Shown here: positions 33,837-42,306 of the stretch, piece after piece | Numbering within the stretch: position 1 is the first letter of the stretch | Layout of the letters: every line of letters begins with the position of its first letter | Source: DASRBN01 sp035294305 | GTDB taxonomy: Bacteria > Chloroflexota > Ktedonobacteria > Ktedonobacterales > Ktedonobacteraceae | DNA length: 64,000 nt | NCBI GenBank assembly: GCA_035294305.1 | Contig: DATGLD010000041.1 | Coordinates: forward strand, 1 to 64,000 | Reading direction: 5' to 3' | The notes under the pieces: model-generated | Database searches by the model: none | Seen by the model: only the letters and a program-made list of their open reading frames with translations | What the model was told of the DNA's origin: nothing | Translations under genes and position numbers: made by a program

Positions 33837-35553
33837 CTACTTTCTGCTCATGCTGCTCTTTTTCCTCTTCGCCGCCTGATTTGTGCGGAGGTAAAGAGCG
33901 CCAGGGCATGCCAAGACGAAAACGAATGAGGAGCAGAGCAGCGACCAGTATCCAGAAGCAGAACGCCAGGTTTTGCTCCAGGAAAGAACTATCGCCCAGG
34001 CCCTGCACAAGCGCTGCCAGCATTCCGGCGCCGACGCCGATTAGCAGGGTGCGCTGCAACTCATAATCGGGCGGGCCTACTTTCTGGAGATAGCGTAAGA
34101 GGCGAGCGAATGTCCAGTAGAAGAGCACCAGGATGGCGAGAAAGGCCAGCAAACCAAAAATGCCGATGCTGACCCAGACCTGTAAAAAGACATTGTGCGG
34201 ATGCGAGAGGGTCGGTTCATTGCCGAGGCCCGTTGGTTGGCCCGAGGGGGTGCGCGTAATCCAGTAGGCGTGCAGCGGTGGATGAGGCGGTGAGCCGGGC
34301 ACCCACTTGCCACCGGGGAAACCGTTGGGATACAGGCAGACGTTGTAGTAGCTGTTGCTGTAATGGCAGAGCCAGTTATCCATGCCATAGCCGAGCCAGG
34401 GGCTATCATGAATCATATCAAGAGCGGTAAGCCAGAGCCAGGGGCGCTCCAGGATTGTACTCTGCCCGCTGCTGCTGGTATGGCCATCTAAGACGGCATT
34501 GATAATTTTTTGCGAATAGAGGCTGCCAACAATAGCAGCCATGACTACCAAAGAGACGGAGGCGATCAGCAATATGCTACGATTGCGAATAGCGAACGCG
34601 ACGATAAATACCAGCGCCGTGGGAATTGCCAGCAGAATCGCGCCACGGGAGCCGCTCTCGTATAGCACGAACAAAAACGGAAGGCAGCAGATCAGGATGG
34701 AAAGGCGCCATTTCCATGAGAGACGAGAGCATATGATGGCGAGCCCGAGCGGGAGCATATAATCAAAAAAGGTGCCAATCCCGTTCCCGCTGCTATAGAC
34801 GGCTGTAACGCGCCTGAGACCATCTACGTCTGGAACGATGGTACTTCTAAAGAAGAAATATTGCACACAGCCTATTAAGGCAACGATCAAGCCAGAACCA
34901 AACAAAGCCAGCAGCAAACGCAGTAAATCCTGGCGCGTGCGCAAGCACCAGAAGATCAACACGACATACAGCAGCGGGCCAAAAACCTCTTCGCGAAAGG
35001 CGCGCGCGGCATTGCGCTGCGAATACGCAATCGCAACCGAGACCAGCGCCGCCAGAAAAAAGATACCTATGGGCAAGAGAAACGGGCCATAGCGATCGCG
35101 CAAAGCAGACCACGAGAGCAGGTAAGGCCACCTTCTCCCTCGAAGAAGGTAGACGAGATACTGCAATACCCCGACAGTTACGCAGGTATATAAAGTAATC
35201 TCTACCAGACTAAAACGCAGGTTCGGGGTTACATCTTTCTGCACATAACAAAATGGTAGAGAAAGGGGCAACAGGGCAATAGCAACCGGGAAACGATACC
35301 AGCACAATAGCGCGAAAATCAATAAAAATGGCAGAGAATAGAGGGGATTGAGATTTTGCGCCGGCAGATGCACAGCATGAATGCGGATGTTTGGGTTACA
35401 GGCAACATAATAGAGCGCCATCGAAAGAATCATGCCGGCTTCGATGGCCCGCATACGCCAGAAAGACCTGGGTCGCGCTTTTTTCTCTTCCTCTTCAGAG
35501 GGACTTTCAACCGGGTCCAGGCTGTTCACCTCTGAACCCAACCGGTCAATCAC
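33820..35553 (-). CDS. O-antigen ligase / polymerase-like membrane protein
   Basis: About 577 aa with roughly 12 membrane helices and a large extracytoplasmic loop near residues 360-430 ('ERPWLWLTALDMIHDSPWLGYGMDN' then Pro/Gly/Tyr-rich 'GKWVPGSPPHPPLHAYW' and 'LSHPHNVFLQVWVSIGIFGLLAFL'), the layout and the 'HPHN' motif of the Wzy/WaaL (O-antigen ligase) superfamily. Likely ligates or polymerises surface glycans. Start GTG 35553 is chosen because AGGAG sits 7 bases upstream; a longer frame to 35646 would overlap the upstream gene. Lies 14 bases after the GT-C-like gene, so they form an operon. Confidence 0.8.
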   Translation of the reverse strand: MIDRLGSEVNSLDPVESPSEEEEKKARPRSFWRMRAIEAGMILSMALYYVACNPNIRIHAVHLPAQNLNPLYSLPFLLIFALLCWYRFPVAIALLPLSLPFCYVQKDVTPNLRFSLVEITLYTCVTVGVLQYLVYLLRGRRWPYLLSWSALRDRYGPFLLPIGIFFLAALVSVAIAYSQRNAARAFREEVFGPLLYVVLIFWCLRTRQDLLRLLLALFGSGLIVALIGCVQYFFFRSTIVPDVDGLRRVTAVYSSGNGIGTFFDYMLPLGLAIICSRLSWKWRLSILICCLPFLFVLYESGSRGAILLAIPTALVFIVAFAIRNRSILLIASVSLVVMAAIVGSLYSQKIINAVLDGHTSSSGQSTILERPWLWLTALDMIHDSPWLGYGMDNWLCHYSNSYYNVCLYPNGFPGGKWVPGSPPHPPLHAYWITRTPSGQPTGLGNEPTLSHPHNVFLQVWVSIGIFGLLAFLAILVLFYWTFARLLRYLQKVGPPDYELQRTLLIGVGAGMLAALVQGLGDSSFLEQNLAFCFWILVAALLLIRFRLGMPWRSLPPHKSGGEEEKEQHEQKVEMLQK

Positions 35554-35567
35554 GTTTGTACTCCTGC

Positions 35568-36707
35568 TCAGGCATGAATGAGCCTGAGCCCAATCACATA
35601 TAATGGGACCGTCAGTAAGTAATACTGCGAGGCCCGCAGAAGCCACCTGTCTTTGTTAGACCAGGCATAAAGCAAAGTGGCAAGGATCAACGTTGTCGAG
35701 ATGCGCCCGCAAGAGACATAATCTTCATACGAAGTTGCTGACATAAAGGTAACGAGAATAAGATTGAGCACCCAGATAAAGAAAACGCTACTGCGCCAGC
35801 GCTGGCGGAATATTTCTCGCACCGCATAAAGCCAACCCCCGGCGGTTGGGATGAGAATCAGAGCAACCAGAGACAGGAAATAGCGATACTGAGAAAGATA
35901 GGCAAAAATGCCCGCGAATGGGATGCGTTCAAATGCCGGCGCCGCCGCCGCTCCCAGCTGTCCGAAGATGATCCAGATGACAATATACCAGGCGACCAGT
36001 GGCAATATGGCCAGGACAAGGAAACGGATGGCATCCCACCACCGCCGTTGCCAGAGAAAAGCAAACAGGTACACGAGCGGGAAGAAAATCGTTGTTTCTC
36101 GTGTCAACGCGGCCAGTCCCATAAAAATCGCGGCGAGCGTTACGTTCTCTTCATCCAGGCGCCACAAGCCCGCGCACAGTAGGAGAATCGCAAATGGTTC
36201 GGCCGTATCAAAAAGCAGGGCCGCCGTCTGGCCGAAATAGAAAGCAAGCGCCAGGCTGAACCAGGGCGAGAGGTTTCTCCTGGCAAGCAAGCGCGATACG
36301 ATCTCAACGCTGAGCACGATGGAGAGAAAATTGACAAACAGCATGAGAAATGGGATCAGCGAGGCATTTCCCAGACTGAGGACATAGATGACAATGCCAT
36401 AGAGAATACGCTGGTAACGATATGGAGCGCTATCCATATACCGGTAGGCGTGCAGGGGATCGCGTGCTATATAATAATAGAATTGCCCATCATAACCATT
36501 GGTGCCATGAGGGTCATGGAGCGAAAAGCGAGTGCCGATATGAACGTAATCGAAGAGCTGGTAATGATGACTGGTGGTGAAAAAAGCGAGAAAAAGCAGG
36601 TAGGCGACGGCCACAACGAGCGATGGACGCCAGAGCAGGTTGTAGAGGCGATGGTTAAAACTGGGCGCTGAAGGCCGATTAGATGACCGCCTCATTTCCT
36701 TTAACAC
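35568..36707 (-). CDS. GT-C-like integral membrane glycosyltransferase candidate
   Basis: 379 aa, about 10 helices. The first extracellular loop after helix 1 reads 'DYVHIGTRFSLHDPHGTNGYDGQFYYYIARDP', an acidic first loop typical of GT-C (PMT/mannosyltransferase) enzymes that use lipid-linked sugars; 'LFDTAEPFAILLLCAGLW' and 'AALTRETTIFFPLVYLFAFLW' match EptA/PMT-like cores. No named family recognised. Start GTG 36707 or ATG 36695. Paired with the ligase-like gene, implying lipid-linked glycan export or transfer. Confidence 0.7.
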   Translation of the reverse strand: MLKEMRRSSNRPSAPSFNHRLYNLLWRPSLVVAVAYLLFLAFFTTSHHYQLFDYVHIGTRFSLHDPHGTNGYDGQFYYYIARDPLHAYRYMDSAPYRYQRILYGIVIYVLSLGNASLIPFLMLFVNFLSIVLSVEIVSRLLARRNLSPWFSLALAFYFGQTAALLFDTAEPFAILLLCAGLWRLDEENVTLAAIFMGLAALTRETTIFFPLVYLFAFLWQRRWWDAIRFLVLAILPLVAWYIVIWIIFGQLGAAAAPAFERIPFAGIFAYLSQYRYFLSLVALILIPTAGGWLYAVREIFRQRWRSSVFFIWVLNLILVTFMSATSYEDYVSCGRISTTLILATLLYAWSNKDRWLLRASQYYLLTVPLYVIGLRLIHA

Positions 36708-36894
36708 GACGATTCCATCCTTTTAGCCATGCTTTTTCTGCCTTGTAGTAAAGGCACAATATAAAGGCTAGTCCAATATACTGAATATCCAGGAGTACTA
36801 TAGCAGAATCAACGAAGCGATGGCAATATATCCTGAAAAAGAAGAGACTATTGTACTACATTCGAACAAGTCGATGCTTGAGGAGATCGATACC

Positions 36895-37872
36895 ATGATA
36901 ATCTCTGCCAGTTACAGGACCGATATTCCGACTTTCTATGGCGAATGGTTCATGAACCGTCTGCGGGCGGGCTATTGTAAGACGGCGAGCCCTTACGCGA
37001 GGCGATTCTATACCGTCGATCTTACACCTGAGCGCGTGGATGGTTTTGTCTTCTGGACGAAAAATATTGGCCCTTTCCTCAAATATCTGCCGGAAGTGCG
37101 ACAGCGCGGTTATCCGTTCATTGTGCAGCACACCATCACCGGCTATCCACGCGAGCTGGAATATCGGGTCATCAATTACACACACACTGTCGAGCATATG
37201 AAGGCGCTGGCAGGCAATTATGGGCCATACGTTGCGGTCTGGCGCTACGATCCCATCGTGATCTCCTCTCTCACGGACGCGGACTGGCACCGGCGCAATT
37301 TCGAGCAGCTCGCCCGCGCTTTAGAAGGTGCAACGGACGAGGTGGTTATCTCGTTCGCGCAAATCTACAAGAAGACGCGGCGCAATATGGACTGGGCGGC
37401 AAAAGAATTCGGCTTCCACTGGCACGGGCATGAGGCCATGCCGCTAGAAAATATAAGGAATCTGATTGCCGAACTTGCCCAGATAGCGAGTTCCTATGGC
37501 ATGCAGGTGAAGATTTGCTCCCAGAGAGACTTCGTGATTTCCGGGGTAACCCAGGAGGCCCGCTGTGTCGATGCGGAGCAGCTTGAAAAGGTTTCCGGTA
37601 AGCTCCTGATCAATCGCATTAAGCTCAAGGGTAATCGCGAGGAGTGCGGCTGCTACGAGTCGAGAGATATCGGCGAATACGATACGTGCCCGCATGGATG
37701 CGCGTATTGCTATGCGGTGCAGCATCGCGACCTGGCGCTGGAACGCTACAAGGCACACGACCCCGCGAGCGAATTTCTGTTTCCCCATGACGATTCCGTT
37801 GCTGAAGGAGAAACGCAACAGATCATTCCAACACTAGAAATTCGCAAAAAGACACGCTCACCCGGTTCATAA
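36895..37872 (+). CDS. DUF1848 family protein
   Basis: About 325 aa. 'MIISASYRTDIPTFYGEWFMNRLRAGYC', 'VDGFVFWTKNIGPFLKYL', 'VVISFAQIYKKTRRNM', and a C-terminal cysteine cluster 'ECGCYESRDIGEYDTCPHGCAYCYA', typical of DUF1848, which is structurally related to radical SAM-type proteins. Start ATG 36895 is preferred: GAGGAG lies 9 bases upstream, and the family begins at that Met. An upstream ATG at 36820 is open. Function unknown. Confidence 0.85.
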   Translation: MIISASYRTDIPTFYGEWFMNRLRAGYCKTASPYARRFYTVDLTPERVDGFVFWTKNIGPFLKYLPEVRQRGYPFIVQHTITGYPRELEYRVINYTHTVEHMKALAGNYGPYVAVWRYDPIVISSLTDADWHRRNFEQLARALEGATDEVVISFAQIYKKTRRNMDWAAKEFGFHWHGHEAMPLENIRNLIAELAQIASSYGMQVKICSQRDFVISGVTQEARCVDAEQLEKVSGKLLINRIKLKGNREECGCYESRDIGEYDTCPHGCAYCYAVQHRDLALERYKAHDPASEFLFPHDDSVAEGETQQIIPTLEIRKKTRSPGS

Positions 37873-38063
37873 TGAACTACAGCGGCTAAATAGGAAATCA
37901 TTGTCACTTTTAAATAGCCCTGCCTGTATCCTATTGGCTGTTTACATTGCCTATGCTTTATCCTATGCTATAACTGTTGTACGGAGCTGACGAATTGTGA
38001 TGACTCGCAAAAACAAGGGCGAGCCACCCACCTACCAGGCAAGGAGCGAGGAGTATAAAGCAT

Positions 38064-38858
38064 ATGGCACAAACAATTTTCCAGGTAGATGCATTTACAG
38101 ATAAACCATTCGCGGGCAATCCTGCGGGCGTGTGTGTCCTGTCCGGGCCACGGGACGATACCTGGATGCAAAATGTAGCGCGTGAAATGAACCTGTCTGA
38201 AACTGCTTTCCTGCTGAAGCAGGCAGATGGCTATAATTTGCGCTGGTTTACGCCGGCTGTGGAGGTTGATCTCTGCGGGCATGCGACGCTTGCCAGCGCG
38301 CATATTCTCTGGGAAGAAGGCTATCTGAAGCCGAAGGAGCTGGCGCGTTTCAGCACTCGCAGCGGCCTGCTGACGGCAGAGCGTAAGGGCGATTGGATTG
38401 AGATGAATTTTCCGGCCACGCCCGAGGAACCAGCAGAGGCTCCTGAAGGTCTGATAGAGGCGCTGGGCGTCCCTCCGGCCTATATCGGCAAGAATAAGTT
38501 CGATTACCTGATCGAGGTAGATTCGGAAGAGGTGGTACGCAACATGCAACCGGACTTCACGCTGCTGGCGAAGGTACCTGCGCGTGGCATCATGGTGACG
38601 AGCATCCCCAGCAAGCAAGGCTACGATTTTGTCTCGCGCTTTTTCGCGCCGCAGGTGGGCGTTTCCGAGGACCCGGTTACAGGCTCCGCTCACTGCTGCC
38701 TGGGTCCTTACTGGAGCAAGCGCCTGGAGCAAAATGAATTTGTGGCTTACCAGGCCTCGGCACGCGGCGGCACGATACGAGTACGCGTGGAGGGCGACCG
38801 GGTATACCTTGGAGGGCAGGCGGTGACGGTTTTAAAGGGGGAACTGATTGCTGAGTAG
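38064..38858 (+). CDS. PhzF family protein (isomerase-like)
   Basis: 264 aa with the diaminopimelate-epimerase-like fold. Seen: 'FQVDAFTDKPFAGNPAGVCVL', 'NLSETAFLL' with the catalytic Glu, 'LRWFTPAVEVDLCGHATLASAHIL', 'FVSRFFAPQVGVSEDPVTGSAHCCLGPYWS'. The family ranges from phenazine biosynthesis isomerase to unassigned house-keeping members; no phenazine genes are nearby, so the latter is more likely. GGAG lies 9 bases before the ATG. Followed by a strong palindrome. Confidence 0.9.
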   Translation: MAQTIFQVDAFTDKPFAGNPAGVCVLSGPRDDTWMQNVAREMNLSETAFLLKQADGYNLRWFTPAVEVDLCGHATLASAHILWEEGYLKPKELARFSTRSGLLTAERKGDWIEMNFPATPEEPAEAPEGLIEALGVPPAYIGKNKFDYLIEVDSEEVVRNMQPDFTLLAKVPARGIMVTSIPSKQGYDFVSRFFAPQVGVSEDPVTGSAHCCLGPYWSKRLEQNEFVAYQASARGGTIRVRVEGDRVYLGGQAVTVLKGELIAE

Positions 38859-38877
38859 CTGAAATGAGTTCGGGAAG

Positions 38878-38931
38878 GTTCAATAACAAGCTGGCACCAG
38901 AGTATGGTCTGGCGCCAGCTTGTTATTGAAC
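38878..38931. terminator. Bidirectional terminator-like palindrome
   Basis: 18-bp perfect outer arms GTTCAATAACAAGCTGGC / GCCAGCTTGTTATTGAAC plus an inner CCAGA/TCTGG stem, between phzF and the minus-strand small gene. Confidence 0.85.
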
Positions 38932-38940
38932 TCTCTCATA

Positions 38941-39123
38941 TCAAAAATCATGTGTATACGCCCACGCCAGCGCGACAACCCCGATTGAAAGCATAAAAAT
39001 GGTCGAAAGCGCAATGCTGATGATGTAAAAAGGCAGCTGGGAGATAAAGAGGAAAACAGCAAATACCACCCAGAACGCGGCGCATATCACGGCCAGCACC
39101 TTCCAGGCCTGCTTTTGCTGCAT
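38941..39123 (-). CDS. Small two-helix membrane protein
   Basis: 60 aa: a short Gln/Lys-rich start (MQQKQAWK) and two membrane helices ('VLAVICAAFWVVFAVFLFISQL' and 'YIISIALSTIFMLSIGVVALAWAY'). AAGGAG sits 9 bases before the ATG at 39123; an in-frame ATG two codons earlier is too close to that site. No family recognised. Confidence 0.7.
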   Translation of the reverse strand: MQQKQAWKVLAVICAAFWVVFAVFLFISQLPFYIISIALSTIFMLSIGVVALAWAYTHDF

Positions 39124-39213
39124 AGACATCTTCTCCTTCCTGCAGGTTGCCCTCAGACGTATAGTATAGCAGGTATTATGGTACAATAGGGATAACCTGA
39201 ACCGAGGAAGGCC

Positions 39214-39849
39214 ATGTCATTAACCATCATTGATCGCTTTCACCCTGACTTAGCGCGTGAGGAGCAGAAAGCAGTAGACGCCGGCCAAATTCAGAAGCTC
39301 GAAGAACTTGCACTGCTCGAGCCTGAACAATTGCAACCCCTGGCAAAAATCAGCCTGCAAATGTTGGGCATCGGCGCGGTATTTTTTGTTGTGCTGAACT
39401 ATGCCGCCTATTACTGGCGAACGCACACGCTTGCCCTGCATATTACGGTGGAAAGCGTACTGCTGTGGCTGGTAATCAATATCATCGGCTACGTTCTTAT
39501 TCTGCCAATTCATGAAGTCGTGCATGCGTTAGCCTTCCTGTTCTGGGGTGGCAGGCCCTATTTTGGCACGAAACTGCCGCTGGCGCTCTACTGTGGCGCG
39601 AAAAATCAGTTGTTTCACCGCAACCAGTATCTTGTGATCGGCCTGGCTCCGCTCGTTATGCTGACCCTGGCAGGCATTATCTTCACTCTGCTCACTCCCG
39701 TGCTGGCCTCGTATACGCTTTTTGCCAGCCTGGGCAACGTCTCAGGCGCGGCGGGCGATGTCTGGACCGTCGCCAGATTGTTAAGGTATCCGAAATCGGT
39801 GCTGGTGGAGGATACAGAGGCGGGATACAGGGTGTGGGAAACCACTTGA
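39214..39849 (+). CDS. DUF3267 family putative zinc metallopeptidase
   Basis: 211 aa membrane protein. Four predicted helices (about residues 48-68, 76-95, 145-165 and 170-190). HEVVH (HExxH) near residue 105 at the start of 'ILPIHEVVHALAFLFWGGRPYFGTKLPLALYCGAKNQLFHRNQYLVIGLAPL' supports an intramembrane zincin. Substrate unknown. Its last 16 bases overlap the truncated PadR frame. Confidence 0.82.
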   Translation: MSLTIIDRFHPDLAREEQKAVDAGQIQKLEELALLEPEQLQPLAKISLQMLGIGAVFFVVLNYAAYYWRTHTLALHITVESVLLWLVINIIGYVLILPIHEVVHALAFLFWGGRPYFGTKLPLALYCGAKNQLFHRNQYLVIGLAPLVMLTLAGIIFTLLTPVLASYTLFASLGNVSGAAGDVWTVARLLRYPKSVLVEDTEAGYRVWETT

Positions 39850-40349
39850 TTCGCTTATCTCATCAGTTCTTAAAGGAAATGCGGCGCATGAAAGAACTTG
39901 GCTGGGTCGAAATGAAGCGTGAGGAGCAGGAATCGCGTCCCGACCGTAAGGTCTACTCCATTACGGAGCAAGGCTACACGGCACTACGAAGCTGGCAGGC
40001 ACAGCCAGCAGATGTCTTTCAAATTTGTGATGAATTGCTGCTGAAAGTCCTGTTCGGCAATTTTGCCTCTCCCAATGATCTGGCACGGAACTTACGAGCC
40101 AGCATCACCGAGCATGCGATGCGTCTGCTTGCCTACCGGCAGAATGCCCTCTCTATGTCTATGCAGGGAGCATTCCGGCACGATAACAAGCGCCCAAATC
40201 CCTACACCACTATGAGTCAGGAAAATCCCTATCCCAACCTGATTGCTCGCTTTGCTGTTGCATTTGAGCAAACCTACCTGCAATGGCTATATGAAGCGCT
40301 GGAAATGGTTGAATCTCCTGAGGGGCAAGGTTCTGAGGGTGATGAGTGA
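39834..40349 (+). pseudogene. PadR-family regulator lacking its N-terminal helix-turn-helix start
   Basis: The frame contains the PadR C-terminal half of the winged helix ('MRRMKELGWVEMKREEQESRPDRKVYSITEQGYTALRSW') and the C-terminal coiled dimerisation region ('LLLKVLFGNFASPNDLARNLRASI'). Full PadR proteins start about 45 residues earlier with an 'ILGLL...GYDL' helix; here that part is replaced by the overlapping end of the DUF3267 gene. It could be translated from a Met near 39879 or 39888 but would lack half of the DNA-binding domain. Probably decayed. Convergent with the response regulator. Confidence 0.65.
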
Positions 40350-40351
40350 GT

Positions 40352-41443
40352 TCACGAAACAAGCCAGCGCGGTGGCTGAAACGGGGATGACTCACGTCCC
40401 ACAGAAACCAGTTCACCTGCCTGTTCCCCAGCTGAAGCGGTGGCAAGGGTCAGTATGACGGAGAACGTATTATCTTCTCCAGGAGTGCTTTGAACCTCGA
40501 TACGTCCGCCATGCCGCTCTATAATCTGCTGCGAGAGATAGAGTCCCAAGTTGATATTAGGGGTTCTTGTGGTCAACGTTTCAACTTCTGGAATGCGATA
40601 GAATGGATTGAAGAGGTGCGGAAGTTGATCCTGTGTGATCCCAACACCCTTATTTTGCAGCTCTATGAGTACCTGATCTCTTCTTTGATGCAGCGTAATC
40701 GTGATAGGGGACCCGAGTGGAGTATGCTTACGCGCATGTGAAAGCAGGTGAATGAGCGCCTGGGCCAGGCGCTCGCGGTCCACATCGACCTCTACCGGCG
40801 TTGCATCAGATTCAAAGACTAACGCGAGGCCTGCACCGGTCGTATAAGCGTCCAGAACTTGCTGGCAGAGTTCGACCAGGTTGCACCGCTCAGGATGGAG
40901 GACGAACTCGTCTGATTGAATGAGAGAATAATCGAGCAGGTCACGGACAAGTGAGTCCATGAGTTCATTGGCCACGAGCAGTTCCCGTGTCCGCTGCTCC
41001 ACCAGTTGCTCGAGCGTCTGGGCATGCATTTCCAGGGACTGTTGCTGCTCGCGTACCTGTCGTCGCAACTGGCGCACTGAAATGGCGCGATGCAGCGCAG
41101 CTACAAAATAGACACGATCGATTGGTTTTTCGATAAAATCGTACGCGCCACAGCGCAGGGCCTGGATAATAAGCGACTGATCCGCATGTCCGGTAATCAG
41201 TAAGGTTGGTATCTCTGGTCGCAGTTCCTGTATCTTTGCCAGCAGCTCCAGTCCATCCATGCCCGGCATCTTGATATCGGTGACAATGGCATCATAGTCA
41301 CGCTCCCGAATCTGCTCGAGCGCTTGCTGGGCCGTATCGGATGTATCCACCTGTACGCCATGGATGCGCAACGCAACCATATGAGGCAGCGCTTGCAGTA
41401 ATGCTCTATCATCATCAACAAGAAGGATTTGTGGCGAATCCAT
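40352..41443 (-). CDS. Response regulator fused to a degenerate histidine-kinase ATPase domain
   Basis: About 363 aa. Receiver domain at residues 1-125 with 'ILLVDDDRALLQALPHM', phosphoacceptor 'AIVTDIKMPGMDG' and 'EKPIDR'; a coiled coil about 125-170 ('RQVREQQQSLEMHAQTLEQLVEQRTRELL'); then an HATPase-like domain. The kinase H-box (SHELRTPL type) is missing: the coiled coil runs straight into 'ANELMDSLVRDLLDYSLIQSDEF'. In the ATPase, the N-box reads 'HLLSHARKHTP' (Asn lost) and G1 'LQNKGVGIT' (Asp lost). ATG 41443 has AAGGAG 7 bases upstream. Likely a phospho-signal receiver without kinase activity. Confidence 0.8.
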   Translation of the reverse strand: MDSPQILLVDDDRALLQALPHMVALRIHGVQVDTSDTAQQALEQIRERDYDAIVTDIKMPGMDGLELLAKIQELRPEIPTLLITGHADQSLIIQALRCGAYDFIEKPIDRVYFVAALHRAISVRQLRRQVREQQQSLEMHAQTLEQLVEQRTRELLVANELMDSLVRDLLDYSLIQSDEFVLHPERCNLVELCQQVLDAYTTGAGLALVFESDATPVEVDVDRERLAQALIHLLSHARKHTPLGSPITITLHQRRDQVLIELQNKGVGITQDQLPHLFNPFYRIPEVETLTTRTPNINLGLYLSQQIIERHGGRIEVQSTPGEDNTFSVILTLATASAGEQAGELVSVGRESSPFQPPRWLVS

Positions 41444-41566
41444 GCAGTATCTCCTTCGTCTATTGTCTTTTTTTGCGCGGATGCTTCTTCCTACCAGGAA
41501 AGGAATCTCTCTTTTTTGTAACACGAACGGAAGGAGCTCTACCGTTTCAGGGAAAGGGGGCCATCA

Positions 41567-41950
41567 ATGCCAACGAAACACCAATACCTCTGGGACCTGT
41601 GGATAGCCGGCGTAGGTGCAACCGGTATCTCCTTCGCTCGTGGCCGCATGGACCCAACTGGTACGATAATCGTGCATGCCACGCCTGAGAAGCTGGATGT
41701 CGAGGTACGTGACACTGGCGGGAAGGTTATCGCACGTGGAGAGAATCTAACACGCACGGCAGATACGCCGATGGCTCGCCTGCGTATTGAAGGCAACAAA
41801 ATCACGCGCGAGGATATCTGGCCGGCGGAGTCAGATTATGGAACGCCTGTCATTGTGGCAGGAGGCGAGGTGGGAAAGCTGCGCTTGTGGTGGAATGATG
41901 CAGAGCACCAGGAATGGCGCTGGAGCCTGGAATTTTATAACCATCGCTAG
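41567..41950 (+). CDS. Hypothetical protein
   Basis: 127 aa, soluble, beta-rich ('GTIIVHATPEKLDVEVRDTGGKVIARGENLT', 'GTPVIVAGGEVGKLRLWWNDAEHQEWRWSLEFYNHR'). No family recognised. AAAGGGGG just upstream of the ATG acts as ribosome site. Divergent from the response regulator. Confidence 0.7.
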   Translation: MPTKHQYLWDLWIAGVGATGISFARGRMDPTGTIIVHATPEKLDVEVRDTGGKVIARGENLTRTADTPMARLRIEGNKITREDIWPAESDYGTPVIVAGGEVGKLRLWWNDAEHQEWRWSLEFYNHR

Positions 41951-42062
41951 CACGCTCTCGTTTTGAAATCGAGATCATGCAATAGCAGGCAGGTACAGGG
42001 TATAACATGTAATGTAACTTTTTGCCTGCTTGCTACGTGTCTAGAAGGGGAAGAAGTGGGGG

Positions 42063-42097
42063 AGGAGTGGGATTATTCCTGCTCCTTTTTGTTTTTT
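42063..42097 (+). terminator. Intrinsic terminator after the 41567 gene
   Basis: AGGAGTGGGA / TCCTGCTCCT stem with TTAT loop followed by TTTTTGTTTTTT. A second hairpin (AGCAGGCA..TGCCTGCT, about 41983-42029) lies before it. The rest of 41951-42306 shows no gene. Confidence 0.75.
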
Positions 42098-42306
42098 CGG
42101 TGGTGAGGATGAGTTTTCCATTATTGTCCCCAGGCTAACCTTCAAGGCATAACTCCTTTCAATGCTCATTCAGTACATATTCCATGGTATAATCCGACCA
42201 CAAAGCCCAACACCGCTATGAACAAATCGGAGAGTGGCAAAAGAGCCAGAACAAAGAGTCTTTAAAAAGACTAACATACACAACCACTTTGAGCATGGAG
42301 AGGAAT

